This document shows positions 8,112 through 16,237 of a stretch of 64,000 bases of DNA, piece after piece. Position 1 is the first letter of the stretch. The number at the start of each line of letters is the position of its first letter. The stretch is from Curtobacterium sp. MCSS17_007 (GTDB lineage Bacteria > Actinomycetota > Actinomycetes > Actinomycetales > Microbacteriaceae): assembly GCF_003234175.2 (NCBI RefSeq), contig NZ_CP126257.1, positions 2,294,001-2,358,000 of the forward strand, written 5' to 3'. The notes below the pieces were generated by a model. It had not been told where the DNA came from, did no database searches, and saw only the letters and a program-made list of their open reading frames with translations. A program made the translations under genes and the position numbers.

Positions 8112-8858
8112 GTGACGATCGTGCAGCCCACCCTGTGGGGCGACCTGGACCCCGGCCTGGAGGAACGCCCCGCGTCCACCACGTCGGCTGCGTCCGGCAC
8201 ACGGTCGGCACCACCGGCACCGGTCACGGCACGCGGAGCGTCCCCCGCACACATGCCGGCCCGTGGCGCCTTCACCGCCCTCCGCGGCCACACCGAGCGC
8301 ATCGTCGCGCACTCGTCCGACCGCGTCGCGTGGCTGCGCGCCCGAGCGATGGGCATCACCGCCACCGACGTCGCGCGGCTGGCCTCGCTCCGCGCCGTCG
8401 AGGCCGTCGTCGCCGACAAGCGCTACGGCTCCCGGTTCTCGGGCAACGCGTGGACCGAGCACGGCAAGGACCGCGAACCGGTCATCGCCGCCTGGGTCGC
8501 GGCGACGCACGGCATCGAGCCGTCCGCGCACCTGTTCCACGCCAGCACCAACCGCGCCCACCTGGCGACCCCGGACGGGGTCGGGTACGACGCGTCGCAG
8601 CGCCTCGTGCTCGCCGAGATCAAGACGACCGGCAAGGCCTGGCGGAGCATCCCCCGGCACTACCTGCGGCAGGTGTGGTGGCAGCAGTACGTGCTCGGCG
8701 CCGAGCGGACCCTGTTCGTCTGGGAACGGCACGACGACTTCGTGCCTGTGGCTGACGAGCCCGAGTGCCGGTGGGTCGACCGGGACGACGACCAGATCCG
8801 TGGTCTCGTGCAGCTCGCCGACCTCGTGCTCGACAAGCTGCGGGCGTTCCGGGTCTAG
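8112..8858 (+). CDS. YqaJ-type (phage recombinase-like) nuclease
   Basis: A 248-residue protein with a disordered Pro/Thr/Ala-rich first 60 residues. A YqaJ-like PD-(D/E)XK nuclease domain follows: ITATDVARLA, GKDREPVIAAW, then TPDGVGYD and LAEIKTT, which supply the Asp and Glu-x-Lys metal site. YqaJ proteins are 5'-3' exonucleases, usually encoded with a RecT annealase. Here it stands alone in core genome, with a -10-like GAGAAT six bases before its GTG, so its mRNA is probably leaderless. A chromosomal DNA repair role is an inference. Confidence 0.8.
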   Translation: MTIVQPTLWGDLDPGLEERPASTTSAASGTRSAPPAPVTARGASPAHMPARGAFTALRGHTERIVAHSSDRVAWLRARAMGITATDVARLASLRAVEAVVADKRYGSRFSGNAWTEHGKDREPVIAAWVAATHGIEPSAHLFHASTNRAHLATPDGVGYDASQRLVLAEIKTTGKAWRSIPRHYLRQVWWQQYVLGAERTLFVWERHDDFVPVADEPECRWVDRDDDQIRGLVQLADLVLDKLRAFRV

Positions 8859-9026
8859 ACCCCACCGGGCGCAGTCGGCTCGTCCCACCGCGAGGATGCC
8901 CATCAGCCCGGTGGAGACCGCGATGCCGAGGCAGGACAGCGCCACCACGCCGGAGCGCCCGGTCGGAGGACAGCAGCCAGTCGAGCACCGCGTACAGCGG
9001 GGCCGGCTCGACAGCCGGGAACGCAG

Positions 9027-9057
9027 AAGGACCCGCACCGATACGGTGCGGGTCCTT
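9027..9057 (-). terminator. Terminator of the rplK-rplA operon
   Basis: A perfect 14-bp stem (AAGGACCCGCACCG with its complement) around a 3-nt loop lies 17 nt past the rplA stop. No long U run follows, which is common in high-GC actinobacteria. Confidence 0.9.
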
Positions 9058-9073
9058 CGATCCGATCAGTGGA

Positions 9074-9763
9074 TCAGATGGCGTTGACGTCGAGCGGGAT
9101 GCCCGGTCCGAAGGTCGTCGAGACGGCGCCCTTCATGATGTAGCGACCCTTCGAGGCGGACGGCTTGAGGCGGACGATCTCCTCGAGCGCGGCCGAGATG
9201 TTCTCGTCGAGCTGCTCCGGCGTGAACGAGGCCTTGCCGACGACGAAGTGCACGTTGGCGTGCTTGTCGACGCGGAACTCGATCTTGCCGCCCTTGATGT
9301 CGTTGACGGCCTGCGCGACGTTCGGGGTCACGGTGCCGGTCTTCGGGTTGGGCATGAGGCCACGCGGGCCGAGCACCTTGCCGAGTCGACCGACCTTGCC
9401 CATGAGCTCCGGCGTGGCGACGGCGGAGTCGAACGCGGTGTAGCCCTCGGCCACCTTCGCGATGAGCTCGTCGCCACCGACCTCGTCGGCCCCGGCGGCG
9501 ATGGCGGCCTCGGCCGCAGCGCCCACCGCGAAGACGATGACGCGGGCGGTCTTGCCCGTACCGTGCGGCAGGATGACGGTGCCGCGGACCATCTGGTCGG
9601 CCTTGCGCGGGTCGACGCCGAGCTTCAGCGCGACCTCGACCGTGGAGTCGGTCTTCGCCGAGCCGGTCTCCTTCGCGAGGGCGACTGCCTCGGTCGGGGT
9701 GTAGAACTTGTCGGCCTCGATCTTCGCGGCCGCGGCCTGGTAGGCCTTGGACTTCTTCGCCAT
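9074..9763 (-). CDS. rplA: 50S ribosomal protein L1
   Basis: A 229-residue L1 starting MAKKSKAY. It carries the family motifs [14 protein letters not shown] and [15 protein letters not shown]1 forms the mobile stalk at the ribosomal E site, binds 23S rRNA and autoregulates its own mRNA in many bacteria. Full family length. It follows rplK after 85 bp and ends at a strong terminator. Confidence 0.99.
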   Translation of the reverse strand: MAKKSKAYQAAAAKIEADKFYTPTEAVALAKETGSAKTDSTVEVALKLGVDPRKADQMVRGTVILPHGTGKTARVIVFAVGAAAEAAIAAGADEVGGDELIAKVAEGYTAFDSAVATPELMGKVGRLGKVLGPRGLMPNPKTGTVTPNVAQAVNDIKGGKIEFRVDKHANVHFVVGKASFTPEQLDENISAALEEIVRLKPSASKGRYIMKGAVSTTFGPGIPLDVNAI

Positions 9764-9848
9764 GGTGTTCTCCTTGCAGAGCTACGTGGTTGACGAGCCG
9801 GCGAGGCTCTCCCACGGGGAGGGGTCGGGGTGTGTGGAGCGCTGAGGC

Positions 9849-10280
9849 TTACGCCTCGACCGTGATGCCCATCGAACGAGCGGTGCCGGCGATGATCTTC
9901 GCGGCCTGCTCGATGTCGTTGGCGTTCAGGTCGGCCTGCTTGGTCTCGGCGATCTGACGGACCTGGTCCATCGAGATCTTCGCGACCTTGACCGTGTGCG
10001 GGGTCGAGGACCCCTTCTGCACACCCGCGGCCTTCTTGATCAGCTCTGCGGCCGGCGGGGTCTTGAGGACGAACGTGAACGAACGGTCCTCGTAGACGGT
10101 GATCTCGACCGGCACGACGTTCCCGCGCTGCGACTCGGTCGCGGCGTTGTACGCCTTGCAGAACTCCATGATGTTCACGCCGTGCTGACCGAGCGCAGGA
10201 CCGATCGGCGGGGCCGGGTTGGCGGCGCCCGCGTTGATCTGCAGCTTGATGAGGCCCGTGACCTTCTTCTTCGGTGCCAT
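9849..10280 (-). CDS. rplK: 50S ribosomal protein L11
   Basis: A 143-residue L11. The ATG at 10280 is chosen because the protein then begins [15 protein letters not shown] and continues with the proline-rich [13 protein letters not shown] turn. It forms the GTPase-associated centre with 23S rRNA. Upstream extension to 10388 would read through the leader hairpin and promoter region and is rejected. It has its own promoter just downstream of nusG. Confidence 0.99.
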   Translation of the reverse strand: MAPKKKVTGLIKLQINAGAANPAPPIGPALGQHGVNIMEFCKAYNAATESQRGNVVPVEITVYEDRSFTFVLKTPPAAELIKKAAGVQKGSSTPHTVKVAKISMDQVRQIAETKQADLNANDIEQAAKIIAGTARSMGITVEA

Positions 10281-10359
10281 GTTGTGCTTCCTCCTGGAAT
10301 CGAACGCACGGGGATCCGTGCACTCTCCCGCTGGCCCGGCGGATCCGGACCGCGGTGAA

Positions 10360-10385
10360 GCCCCGCATGCCTCAGCACGCGGGGC
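10360..10385 (-). other. Stem-loop at the 5' end of the rplK leader
   Basis: GCCCCGCATGC (10360-10370) pairs with GCACGCGGGGC (10375-10385), with one mismatch and a CTCA loop. It falls just downstream of the predicted rplK transcription start, so it would cap the 5' leader. It could equally terminate read-through from nusG. Confidence 0.6.
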
Positions 10386-10396
10386 CAAACCTCAAT

Positions 10397-10425
10397 AGTC
10401 TACCCGATCACCAGGACCGGGTCGA
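10397..10425 (-). promoter_or_regulatory. rplK promoter
   Basis: On the minus strand TCGACC (10425-10420) and TAGACT (10402-10397) are 17 bp apart, in the 159-bp nusG-rplK gap. The implied start near 10390 gives a leader of about 110 nt. Confidence 0.65.
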
Positions 10426-10439
10426 CGGGTGGGGACGAT

Positions 10440-11486
10440 CTAGAGCTTGGTGACCTGGTCGAAGCTCAGCTCGACCGGGGTCTCGCGCTCGAACAGCGAG
10501 ACGAGGACGGTGAGCTTGCCGCTCTCCGGCTTGATCTCCGAGATCGAACCCGGCAGGCCCGCGAACGAGCCTTCCTTGATGGTGATGGTCTCCCCGATCT
10601 CGAAGTCGACCTCGGCCTGCGGCTGGGCCTGGGCGGCACCGCCGGACTTCGCGCCACCCTTGGCCGGAGCGGCCTCGGCGACCTGGACCAGGGACTTCAG
10701 CATGCCGAACGCCTCGTCGAACCGGAGCGGCGTCGGGTTGTGCGCGTTGCCGACGAAGCCCGTCACACCGGGGGTGTGCCGGACGACGGACCACGAGTCC
10801 TCGTTGAGGTCCATGCGGACGAGCACGTACGAGGGGATCCGGACGCGGGTGACCAGCTTGCGCTGCCCGTTCTTGATCTCGACGACGTCCTCCATCGGGA
10901 CCTCGACCTGGTAGATGGAGTCCTCCATCGACATCGAGACCATGCGGTTCTCGATGTTCGACTTCACGCGGCGTTCGAAGCCCGCGTACGAGTGGATGAC
11001 GTACCACTTGCCCGGCTTCATCCGCAGCTCGGCCTTGAACGCCTCGTACGGGTCGACCTCGGACTCCTCGGCCTCGGTGTCGTCCAGCGCCTCGTCCGCG
11101 GCGAGCGTCTCGTTCGCCTCGGCCGCGGTGGCCTCCTCGAGCTCGGACTCCTCCTCGTCCTCGACCGCCTCGACGGCGGCTTCGGCCTCGTCGGCGGAGT
11201 CGATCTCGAGCGCGTCGTCGACGACCGCGTCGGCCTCGGGGTCGCGGGACTCGGCCAGCGCGGCGAGGGCCTCGTCGATGGAGGCGTCGACCGTGCCGTC
11301 GTCCGGCTCGTCGCTCAGGCCGAGGGACTCGTCGTCCTCGTCCTCGACCGAGATGGCGCGCTCTTCGGCGGACTCGACCGAACGGCCCTCGCTCGTCTCG
11401 ACGTCGCCTTCCTGGTTCTCCTCGACCTCGGAGGACTGCTCGGCAGCCGTGGCGAGGTCGATGTCGTCGCGGGAGTTGTCAGACAC
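10440..11486 (-). CDS. nusG: Transcription termination/antitermination factor NusG
   Basis: A 348-residue NusG with a long acidic N-terminal extension (about 1-165, rich in Glu, Asp, Ala and Ser). The NGN domain follows (KWYVIHSYAGFE, then VTGFVGN), and then the KOW domain (GSFAGLPGSISEI). The NGN domain binds RNA polymerase; KOW contacts Rho or ribosomal S10. I take the GTG at 11486, with GGAAAG upstream. Acidic extensions are usual in actinobacterial NusG, though this one is long. Confidence 0.97.
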   Translation of the reverse strand: MSDNSRDDIDLATAAEQSSEVEENQEGDVETSEGRSVESAEERAISVEDEDDESLGLSDEPDDGTVDASIDEALAALAESRDPEADAVVDDALEIDSADEAEAAVEAVEDEEESELEEATAAEANETLAADEALDDTEAEESEVDPYEAFKAELRMKPGKWYVIHSYAGFERRVKSNIENRMVSMSMEDSIYQVEVPMEDVVEIKNGQRKLVTRVRIPSYVLVRMDLNEDSWSVVRHTPGVTGFVGNAHNPTPLRFDEAFGMLKSLVQVAEAAPAKGGAKSGGAAQAQPQAEVDFEIGETITIKEGSFAGLPGSISEIKPESGKLTVLVSLFERETPVELSFDQVTKL

Positions 11487-11634
11487 TGTCGATTCTTTCC
11501 GTTCGGTGGTGCGGATCGGGTGTTCGGTCGGAGCGGTACGCATCCGTCGCCGTCTCGGGGCGACCGTACTCCTGTCGGGATCCAGCCAGGTGCACGGACG
11601 CCTACCAGCCGTCACTCGGCCGGCCGAGGTCGGG

Positions 11635-11913
11635 TCAGACCGTGGGACCGTTGCCGAAGACGTACCCGACGCCGAGACCGAAGACGAAGTCGAGGATCGA
11701 CACCAGGATCATCATCACGACGACGAAGACGAGCACGACACCGGTGTAGCTGAACAGCTCCTTGCGTGTCGGCGTGACGACCTTGCGGAGCTCGCCGATG
11801 ACCTGGCGGATGAAGAGGGCGATGGCAGCGAACGGGCCACCGCGCTTGGCGCGGTCGGCCTTCGCCTTCGCGACGACGTCGTCCGTCGTCGTTTCCATGT
11901 CCTTGCTCGCCAA
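11635..11913 (-). CDS. secE: Preprotein translocase subunit SecE
   Basis: A 92-residue single-span SecE. A cytoplasmic helix with RQVIGELRKVVTPTRKEL precedes one transmembrane segment (about 60-85). It stabilises SecY in the translocon. I chose the TTG at 11913 because GGAAGG lies 7 nt upstream; an open frame further upstream merely translates through tRNA-Trp. Only 20 nt separate the tRNA 3' end from this start, so tRNA and secE are probably one transcript. Confidence 0.92.
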   Translation of the reverse strand: MASKDMETTTDDVVAKAKADRAKRGGPFAAIALFIRQVIGELRKVVTPTRKELFSYTGVVLVFVVVMMILVSILDFVFGLGVGYVFGNGPTV

Positions 11914-11933
11914 CTTCACACCTTCCAGACTTG

Positions 11934-12006
11934 CAGGGCGGACAGGACTCGAACCTGCAACCTGCGGTTTTGGAGACCGCTGCTCTACCAATTGAGCCAC
12001 CGCCCT
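11934..12006 (-). tRNA. tRNA-Trp (anticodon CCA)
   Basis: A complete cloverleaf. The acceptor arms are AGGGCGG and CCGCCCT, the D loop contains AATTGGTAGAG, the anticodon loop is CTCCAAA and the T arm contains GGTTCGAGTCC. The 3' CCA is not encoded. It sits directly upstream of secE, the usual actinobacterial arrangement. Confidence 0.97.
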
Positions 12007-12134
12007 AGGAGGGGTTGAACCCCCGGGCACGTTCCGTCACCGTTCCGTGCACCGGTGGTCGAGTGTACGGGAGTCCGTCACACGCTGTCCACTTGGCCGC
12101 CTCCCCGGCGTGCCGCGCCGGTAGGCTGGCGGCC

Positions 12135-13403
12135 GTGAGCACCGCAGCCCCCGGCCCCGAGTCCACCGCCCACGAGTCCGTCCAGCACGCCGTCGACGCG
12201 ACCACCGACCGACCGCGCATCGCCTCGCGCATCGCCGCGATCGCCGAGTCGGCGACGCTCAAGGTCGATGCGAAGGCCAAGGCGCTCAAGGCCGCCGGCC
12301 GTCCGGTCATCTCCTTCGCCGCCGGCGAGCCGGACTTCGCGACGCCACGGCACGTCGTCGAGGCGGCCGTCCTCGCCGTCCAGGACCCCGCGAACCACCG
12401 CTACACGCCGGCCACCGGCCTCCCTGAGCTGAAGCGTGCGATCGCCGAGAAGACCGCCCGCGAGTCCGGCGTCGTCGTCGACCCGTCGCAGGTCATCGTC
12501 ACGAACGGCGGCAAGCAAGCCGTCTACCAGGCGTTCCAGACGATCGTCGACGAGGGCGACGAGGTCCTGCTCCCCGCCCCGTACTGGACCACCTACCCGG
12601 AGGCGATCCGCCTGGCCGGTGGCACGCCGGTCGAGGTCTTCGCCGGCAGTGACCAGGACTACCTCGTCACGGTCGAGCAGCTGGAGGCCGCGCGCACGCC
12701 GCACACCAAGGCGCTCCTGTTCTGCTCGCCGTCGAACCCGACCGGCTCGGTGTACTCCGCCGAGCAGACGAAGGCGATCGGCGAGTGGGCGCTCGAGCAC
12801 GGCATCTGGGTGATCAGCGACGAGATCTACCAGGACCTGGTCTACGACGACGTCCGGTTCACGGGCGTCCTCGAGGCGGTCCCGGCCCTCGCCGACACCA
12901 CGATCCTGGTGAACGGTGTCGCCAAGACCTACGCGATGACCGGCTGGCGGGTCGGGTGGTTCATCGGGCCGGCTGACGCCGTCAAGGCCGCTTCCAACCT
13001 GCAGTCGCACCTGTCCTCGAACGTCGCGAACGTGTCACAGCGTGCCGCGATCGCCGCACTGACCGGCCCGCAGGAGCCCGTCGAGGCGATGCGCGAGGCG
13101 TTCGACCGTCGCCGTCGCACCATCGTCGAGGGGCTCAACGCGATCCCGGGCTTCGTCACGCCGACGCCGAAGGGCGCCTTCTACGTGTACCCGGACGTCA
13201 CGGCGCTGCTCGGCCGCGAGTGGGCCGGCTCGACCCCCACGACGACGCTCGAACTCGCGGACCTGATCCTCGAGCACGCCGAGGTCGCGGTCGTCCCTGG
13301 CGAGGCGTTCGGCCCGTCCGGCTACATCCGGATGTCGTACGCGCTCGGCGACGACGACATCGCCGAGGGCGTCCGCCGCCTGGCGGAGTTCTTCTCCGCC
13401 TAG
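12135..13403 (+). CDS. aspC: Aspartate aminotransferase (PLP class I)
   Basis: A 422-residue pyridoxal-phosphate aminotransferase. Motifs in order: [54 protein letters not shown], and [16 protein letters not shown] carrying the Schiff-base lysine. It would interconvert aspartate/2-oxoglutarate and oxaloacetate/glutamate, possibly with prephenate activity, as in related class I-gamma enzymes. The GTG at 12135 lies 7 nt past a TAGGCT -10 box, so the mRNA is probably leaderless. A non-conserved N-terminal tail of about 25 residues precedes the fold. Confidence 0.93.
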   Translation: MSTAAPGPESTAHESVQHAVDATTDRPRIASRIAAIAESATLKVDAKAKALKAAGRPVISFAAGEPDFATPRHVVEAAVLAVQDPANHRYTPATGLPELKRAIAEKTARESGVVVDPSQVIVTNGGKQAVYQAFQTIVDEGDEVLLPAPYWTTYPEAIRLAGGTPVEVFAGSDQDYLVTVEQLEAARTPHTKALLFCSPSNPTGSVYSAEQTKAIGEWALEHGIWVISDEIYQDLVYDDVRFTGVLEAVPALADTTILVNGVAKTYAMTGWRVGWFIGPADAVKAASNLQSHLSSNVANVSQRAAIAALTGPQEPVEAMREAFDRRRRTIVEGLNAIPGFVTPTPKGAFYVYPDVTALLGREWAGSTPTTTLELADLILEHAEVAVVPGEAFGPSGYIRMSYALGDDDIAEGVRRLAEFFSA

Positions 13404-13416
13404 GCCACACCGCACC

Positions 13417-13476
13417 ACGCGACGTGGGCGGTTCCTCGCGACGGTACGTCGCTGCGAGGAACCGCCCACGTCGCGT
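13417..13476. terminator. Bidirectional terminator between aspC and murB
   Basis: A long hairpin. The arms at 13418-13439 and 13454-13475 are perfectly complementary over 22 bp and can extend by four more pairs inward (GACG/CGTC) around GTA, with a 3-nt bulge. It lies 13 nt past the aspC stop and serves the convergent murB from the other side. Confidence 0.9.
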
Positions 13477-13525
13477 TCCGCGAGACCGCGTCGGCCGTCC
13501 GGGCGGGCCGGAGCACGTCCGGCGG

Positions 13526-14563
13526 TCAGCTCGCGGCGAGCAGGTCCCCGACCACCACCGGCTCCGGGACCAGCGCGACCCCGAAGCGGTTGAGGACGGT
13601 CACCTGCACGTAGCGCGCCAGCTCGGCGACCTGCGCCGCCGTCGCGCCACCGCGGTTCGTGAGCGCCAGGGTGTGCTTCGACGAGATCCCCGCGTGCGAC
13701 CCGGGCACTGCGTACCCGCGGTGGACCCCGGCGTGCTCGATGAGCCAGGCTGCGCTGAGCTTCACGTCGTCGCCGGCCGGCCAGCGCGGGGCCTCGGTGG
13801 GCAACGTCTCGGCGAAGGCCGCCGACACGATGGGGTTCGTGAAGAACGACCCGGCGCTCCACGTGTCCGGGTCGTCGGCGTCGAGCACCATGCCCTTCGA
13901 GGACCGCAGGCCGAGCACCGTCGTCCGGATCGTCATCGGGTCGACCGGGGTGCCGAGGTCGACGCCGAGCGAGCCGGCGAGCTGGGCGTAGCGCACCGGG
14001 ACCCCCTCGTCGACGGTCGTGCCGAGGCGGAACTCCACGGTGAGGACGACCCCCCGTCGCCCGTGCTTGAGCGTCGACGTCCGGTAGCCGAGCGCCAGCT
14101 CGGCCGCGCCGACCCACGTGCGCTCCCCCGTCGACGCGTCGAGGAACTCGATCCGGGTGAGCACGTCGGAGAGCTCGACCCCGTAGGCGCCGATGTTCTG
14201 CACGGGGGCGGCGCCGACGGTGCCCGGGATGCCGCTGAGCGCCTCCAGGCCGGTCCACCCGTTCTCGACGGTCGTCGCGACGAACCGGTCCCAGGGCTCG
14301 CCGGCCGCGACGCGGACGGTGACGCCGTCGGCGTCCGGCTCCGCGGCCAGCCCGTGCGTGCGCACGAGCACCACGGTGCCCGCGAAGCCCTCGTCGGCGA
14401 CGAGCAGGTTGCTGCCACCCCCGACCACGAGCCACTCGTCGTCCTGCCACGCGGTGCGCGCGTGGGCGACGAGCTCGTCGGTGGTCTCCGCGGTCAGCAG
14501 CGTCGCAGCGGGGCCGCCCACGCGGAACGTGGTGAGGTCGGCCAGCCGCGTCCCCCCGGTCAG
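13526..14563 (-). CDS. murB: UDP-N-acetylenolpyruvoylglucosamine reductase
   Basis: A 345-residue MurB, the FAD/NADPH enzyme making UDP-MurNAc for peptidoglycan. FAD-binding motifs are TFRVGGPA near the N-terminus, VVGGGSNLLV and GIPGTVGAAPVQNIGAYG. The catalytic region is WSAGSFFTNP (proton-donor Ser). No ATG, GTG or TTG occurs in frame between the end of the upstream gene and the conserved TTFRVGG. The best start is a CTG at 14563 whose last two bases begin the TGA stop of the upstream gene (CTGA). A much longer start at 14770 would overlap that gene by about 210 bp. Confidence 0.9.
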   Translation of the reverse strand: MTGGTRLADLTTFRVGGPAATLLTAETTDELVAHARTAWQDDEWLVVGGGSNLLVADEGFAGTVVLVRTHGLAAEPDADGVTVRVAAGEPWDRFVATTVENGWTGLEALSGIPGTVGAAPVQNIGAYGVELSDVLTRIEFLDASTGERTWVGAAELALGYRTSTLKHGRRGVVLTVEFRLGTTVDEGVPVRYAQLAGSLGVDLGTPVDPMTIRTTVLGLRSSKGMVLDADDPDTWSAGSFFTNPIVSAAFAETLPTEAPRWPAGDDVKLSAAWLIEHAGVHRGYAVPGSHAGISSKHTLALTNRGGATAAQVAELARYVQVTVLNRFGVALVPEPVVVGDLLAAS

Positions 14564-14985
14564 TGGAACACCACCGTGACCTGCGCCTTGCCGAGCACGG
14601 TCTGCCCGGCGGCCGTCACGGTGAGGTCGATGCGCTGCGGGCGACCCTCGCCGTCGACGGTGCCGACCTTGGCGACCACGCCGACGGTCGCACCCTGCTC
14701 CGGGTCGACCACCACGGGGCGGGTGAACCGGACGCCGTAGCGCTGGACCCAGCCGCGGTCGCCGAGCCACTCGGAGACGGGCTGGACCGCGAGGCCCATC
14801 GTGAGCATGCCGTGGGCGAGGACGCCGGGCAGCCCGACGGACGCGGCCACGTCGTCGCGGTAGTGGATCGGGTTGAAGTCCCCCGAGGCGCCGGCGTAGC
14901 GGACGAGCGAGTCGCGGGTCAGGTGGACCTCGCGCTCGGCGACGACGGTGCCGACCTCGAGTGCGGTGACGGGGGCGGTGGTCAT
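14560..14985 (-). CDS. MaoC-like (R)-hydroxyacyl dehydratase, HadB-like
   Basis: A 141-residue hot-dog fold protein with the MaoC hydratase motif ASGDFNPIHYRD (catalytic Asp and His) and GVLAHGMLTMGL. With its neighbour it resembles the HadA/HadB heterodimer that dehydrates beta-hydroxyacyl-ACP in mycolate-type fatty acid elongation. Organisms without mycolates also keep the pair next to murB. It overlaps the HadA-like gene by 4 bp and murB follows with a 4-bp overlap, so all three are coupled. Confidence 0.88.
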   Translation of the reverse strand: MTTAPVTALEVGTVVAEREVHLTRDSLVRYAGASGDFNPIHYRDDVAASVGLPGVLAHGMLTMGLAVQPVSEWLGDRGWVQRYGVRFTRPVVVDPEQGATVGVVAKVGTVDGEGRPQRIDLTVTAAGQTVLGKAQVTVVFH

Positions 14986-15431
14986 GCGTCGTCTCCTCGG
15001 ACCACGAGGGTGGAGGTCGCCGTGACGACGTGCTCCCCCGTGGCGTCGTTCATCGTGCTCTCGGCCGTCACCATCGCGTTGCCGCCGAGGGTCTTCACGC
15101 TCGTGACGGTGAGGGTGGCGGTGAGTTCGTCGCCGGCGACGATCGCCCGGTCGTAGGTGAAGGACTGCTCGCCGTGCACGACGCGGGAGAAGTCGATGCC
15201 GGCGTCGGGCTCGGCCAGGAGCTGCGCGAGCGTCGCCTCCTGCACGACGACCGCGAAGGTCGGCGGCGCGACGACGTCGGCGTACCCGGCGGCGCGGGCC
15301 GCCTCGGGCTCGTGGTGGATCGGGTTCGTCGCGAACACGGCGCGCGAGAACTCGCGCACCTTCTCACGACCGACCAGGTAGGGCGGGGCCGGCGGGAACG
15401 TCCTGCCGACGAGCTCGGGGTTCACAGACAC
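14982..15431 (-). CDS. MaoC-like dehydratase subunit, HadA-like (FAS1_DH domain)
   Basis: A 149-residue hot-dog protein starting VSVNPELVGRTFPP, with YLVGREKVREFSRAV and NPIHHEP typical of the HadA/FAS1 dehydratase domain. It is presumably the non-catalytic or substrate-binding partner of the HadB-like protein. I chose the GTG at 15431 because a TAGACT -10 box ends 7 nt upstream, so the message would begin at or next to the start codon, and because the family usually starts M-x-V-N-P. Confidence 0.87.
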   Translation of the reverse strand: MSVNPELVGRTFPPAPPYLVGREKVREFSRAVFATNPIHHEPEAARAAGYADVVAPPTFAVVVQEATLAQLLAEPDAGIDFSRVVHGEQSFTYDRAIVAGDELTATLTVTSVKTLGGNAMVTAESTMNDATGEHVVTATSTLVVRGDDA

Positions 15432-15438
15432 GAGGGAG

Positions 15439-15444
15439 AGTCTA
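15439..15444 (-). promoter_or_regulatory. -10 box of the HadA-HadB-murB operon
   Basis: TAGACT on the minus strand ends 7 nt before the GTG at 15431. No recognisable -35 element is present. The spacing implies a leaderless transcript. Confidence 0.55.
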
Positions 15445-15488
15445 CCGAGCACCCGCGACACGCCCCCTGTTCATGAGCTTGCATCGGC

Positions 15489-15494
15489 TATGAT
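15489..15494 (+). promoter_or_regulatory. -10 box of the orphan gene at 15553
   Basis: TATGAT, the best -10 match on the plus strand of this divergent gap, would start transcription near 15501 and give a leader of about 50 nt containing GGGAGGG. Confidence 0.45.
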
Positions 15495-15552
15495 CACCGC
15501 ACGGCGTCCGGGGGGACGCAGCGGGGACGACTCCGGGTTCGGGGAGGGACGC

Positions 15553-15930
15553 ATGGAGCACACGACGGAGTACGCGGTGCACACGGGAGACCGGTGCACC
15601 GCCATGGAGGTCGCCGGAGCAGCACTCCGGGAGACCGGGCACCGGGTGGAGTCCACGGGTGGGACGATCACCGCGACGACCGGCAACCGGTTGTTGACGA
15701 TCCTGCTCGGGGCACTGGTGCACCCGTCGCGCGAGTTCCGGCGCTACGAGGTCTCGACGACGGTCACGGGCACGTCCACCACCATCACGCTGCGGCATGC
15801 CCAGCACGGCGTGGCGGTGTCCGGCGGGAGCATCGGTGCCGGTAGGCGGCGGAGCGCGTGGCGGCAGGTCGAGGCGACGCTCGAGCGGGCGCTCCGCGCA
15901 GCGGGCGTGCTCACCGCTCCCCCGCGCTGA
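15553..15930 (+). CDS. Small protein of unknown function
   Basis: A 125-residue protein I do not recognise. It starts MEHTTEYAVHTGD behind a strong GGGAGGG. It contains a short hydrophobic patch LLTILLGALVH (about 45-56) and a predicted beta-rich middle (YEVSTTVTGTSTTITLRH), and ends in an Arg-rich helix. It has no signal peptide. It sits divergent from the HadA operon, in the slot where rpmG would be expected in related genomes, beside repeat-rich DNA. Confidence 0.6.
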   Translation: MEHTTEYAVHTGDRCTAMEVAGAALRETGHRVESTGGTITATTGNRLLTILLGALVHPSREFRRYEVSTTVTGTSTTITLRHAQHGVAVSGGSIGAGRRRSAWRQVEATLERALRAAGVLTAPPR

Positions 15931-16010
15931 GGCGTCGGTCCGGTCGGCCGTCGGGGCGAGGGCGGCGCCGCGGGCGTCGCGCTGTGGCTCGAGCGCTGCC
16001 GATGCGCTGC

Positions 16011-16069
16011 GGTGTCGTGCTGCCGGCGCGCGCTGCCGGTGTCGTGCTGCGGCGCGCGCTGCCGGTGCC
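16011..16069. repeat. Tandem repeat, unit about 27 bp
   Basis: GGTGTCGTGCTGCCGGCGCG with its tail CGCTGCC (16011-16037) is followed at once by a 26-bp copy lacking one C (16038-16063) and the beginning of a third (GGTGCC). Confidence 0.85.
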
Positions 16070-16077
16070 CCCCGGCA

Positions 16078-16109
16078 GAACGGGCGTACCGGGTGTGAAC
16101 GGGCGTACC
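16078..16109. repeat. 13-bp direct repeat, 19-bp period
   Basis: GAACGGGCGTACC occurs at 16078-16090 and again at 16097-16109, separated by GGGTGT. The two-turn spacing is like a tandem binding site for a dimeric regulator, but no adjacent promoter is obvious. Confidence 0.7.
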
Positions 16110-16214
16110 TGGTCGAGCGGAACCACCAGGCATGCCCGATCCCACCAGACACAGCACTCGTCATGGGAAAGAACCGTCGGACCGGACGCGCGGCGGAGCC
16201 CGGGAACGACGAAA

Positions 16215-16237
16215 GCCCGGCGAACTGGCCGCCGGGC
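16215..16237 (-). terminator. Terminator after tRNA-Met
   Basis: GCCCGGCG (16215-16222) pairs with CGCCGGGC (16230-16237). On the minus strand the stem is followed by TTTCGTCGTT. It lies 4 nt beyond the tRNA 3' end. Confidence 0.8.

Noticed and set aside
8112..8858. YqaJ gene considered as a sign of a prophage
   Set aside because: No integrase, terminase, capsid, RecT or attachment repeats lie in the neighbourhood.
10740..11753. Long plus-strand frame antisense to nusG
   Set aside because: Leu/Arg/Val/Asp-rich shadow frame created by the acidic NusG extension; no start signal or domain.
12007..12030. secE starting at 12030
   Set aside because: That frame translates straight through tRNA-Trp; the TTG at 11913 has a proper ribosome-binding site.
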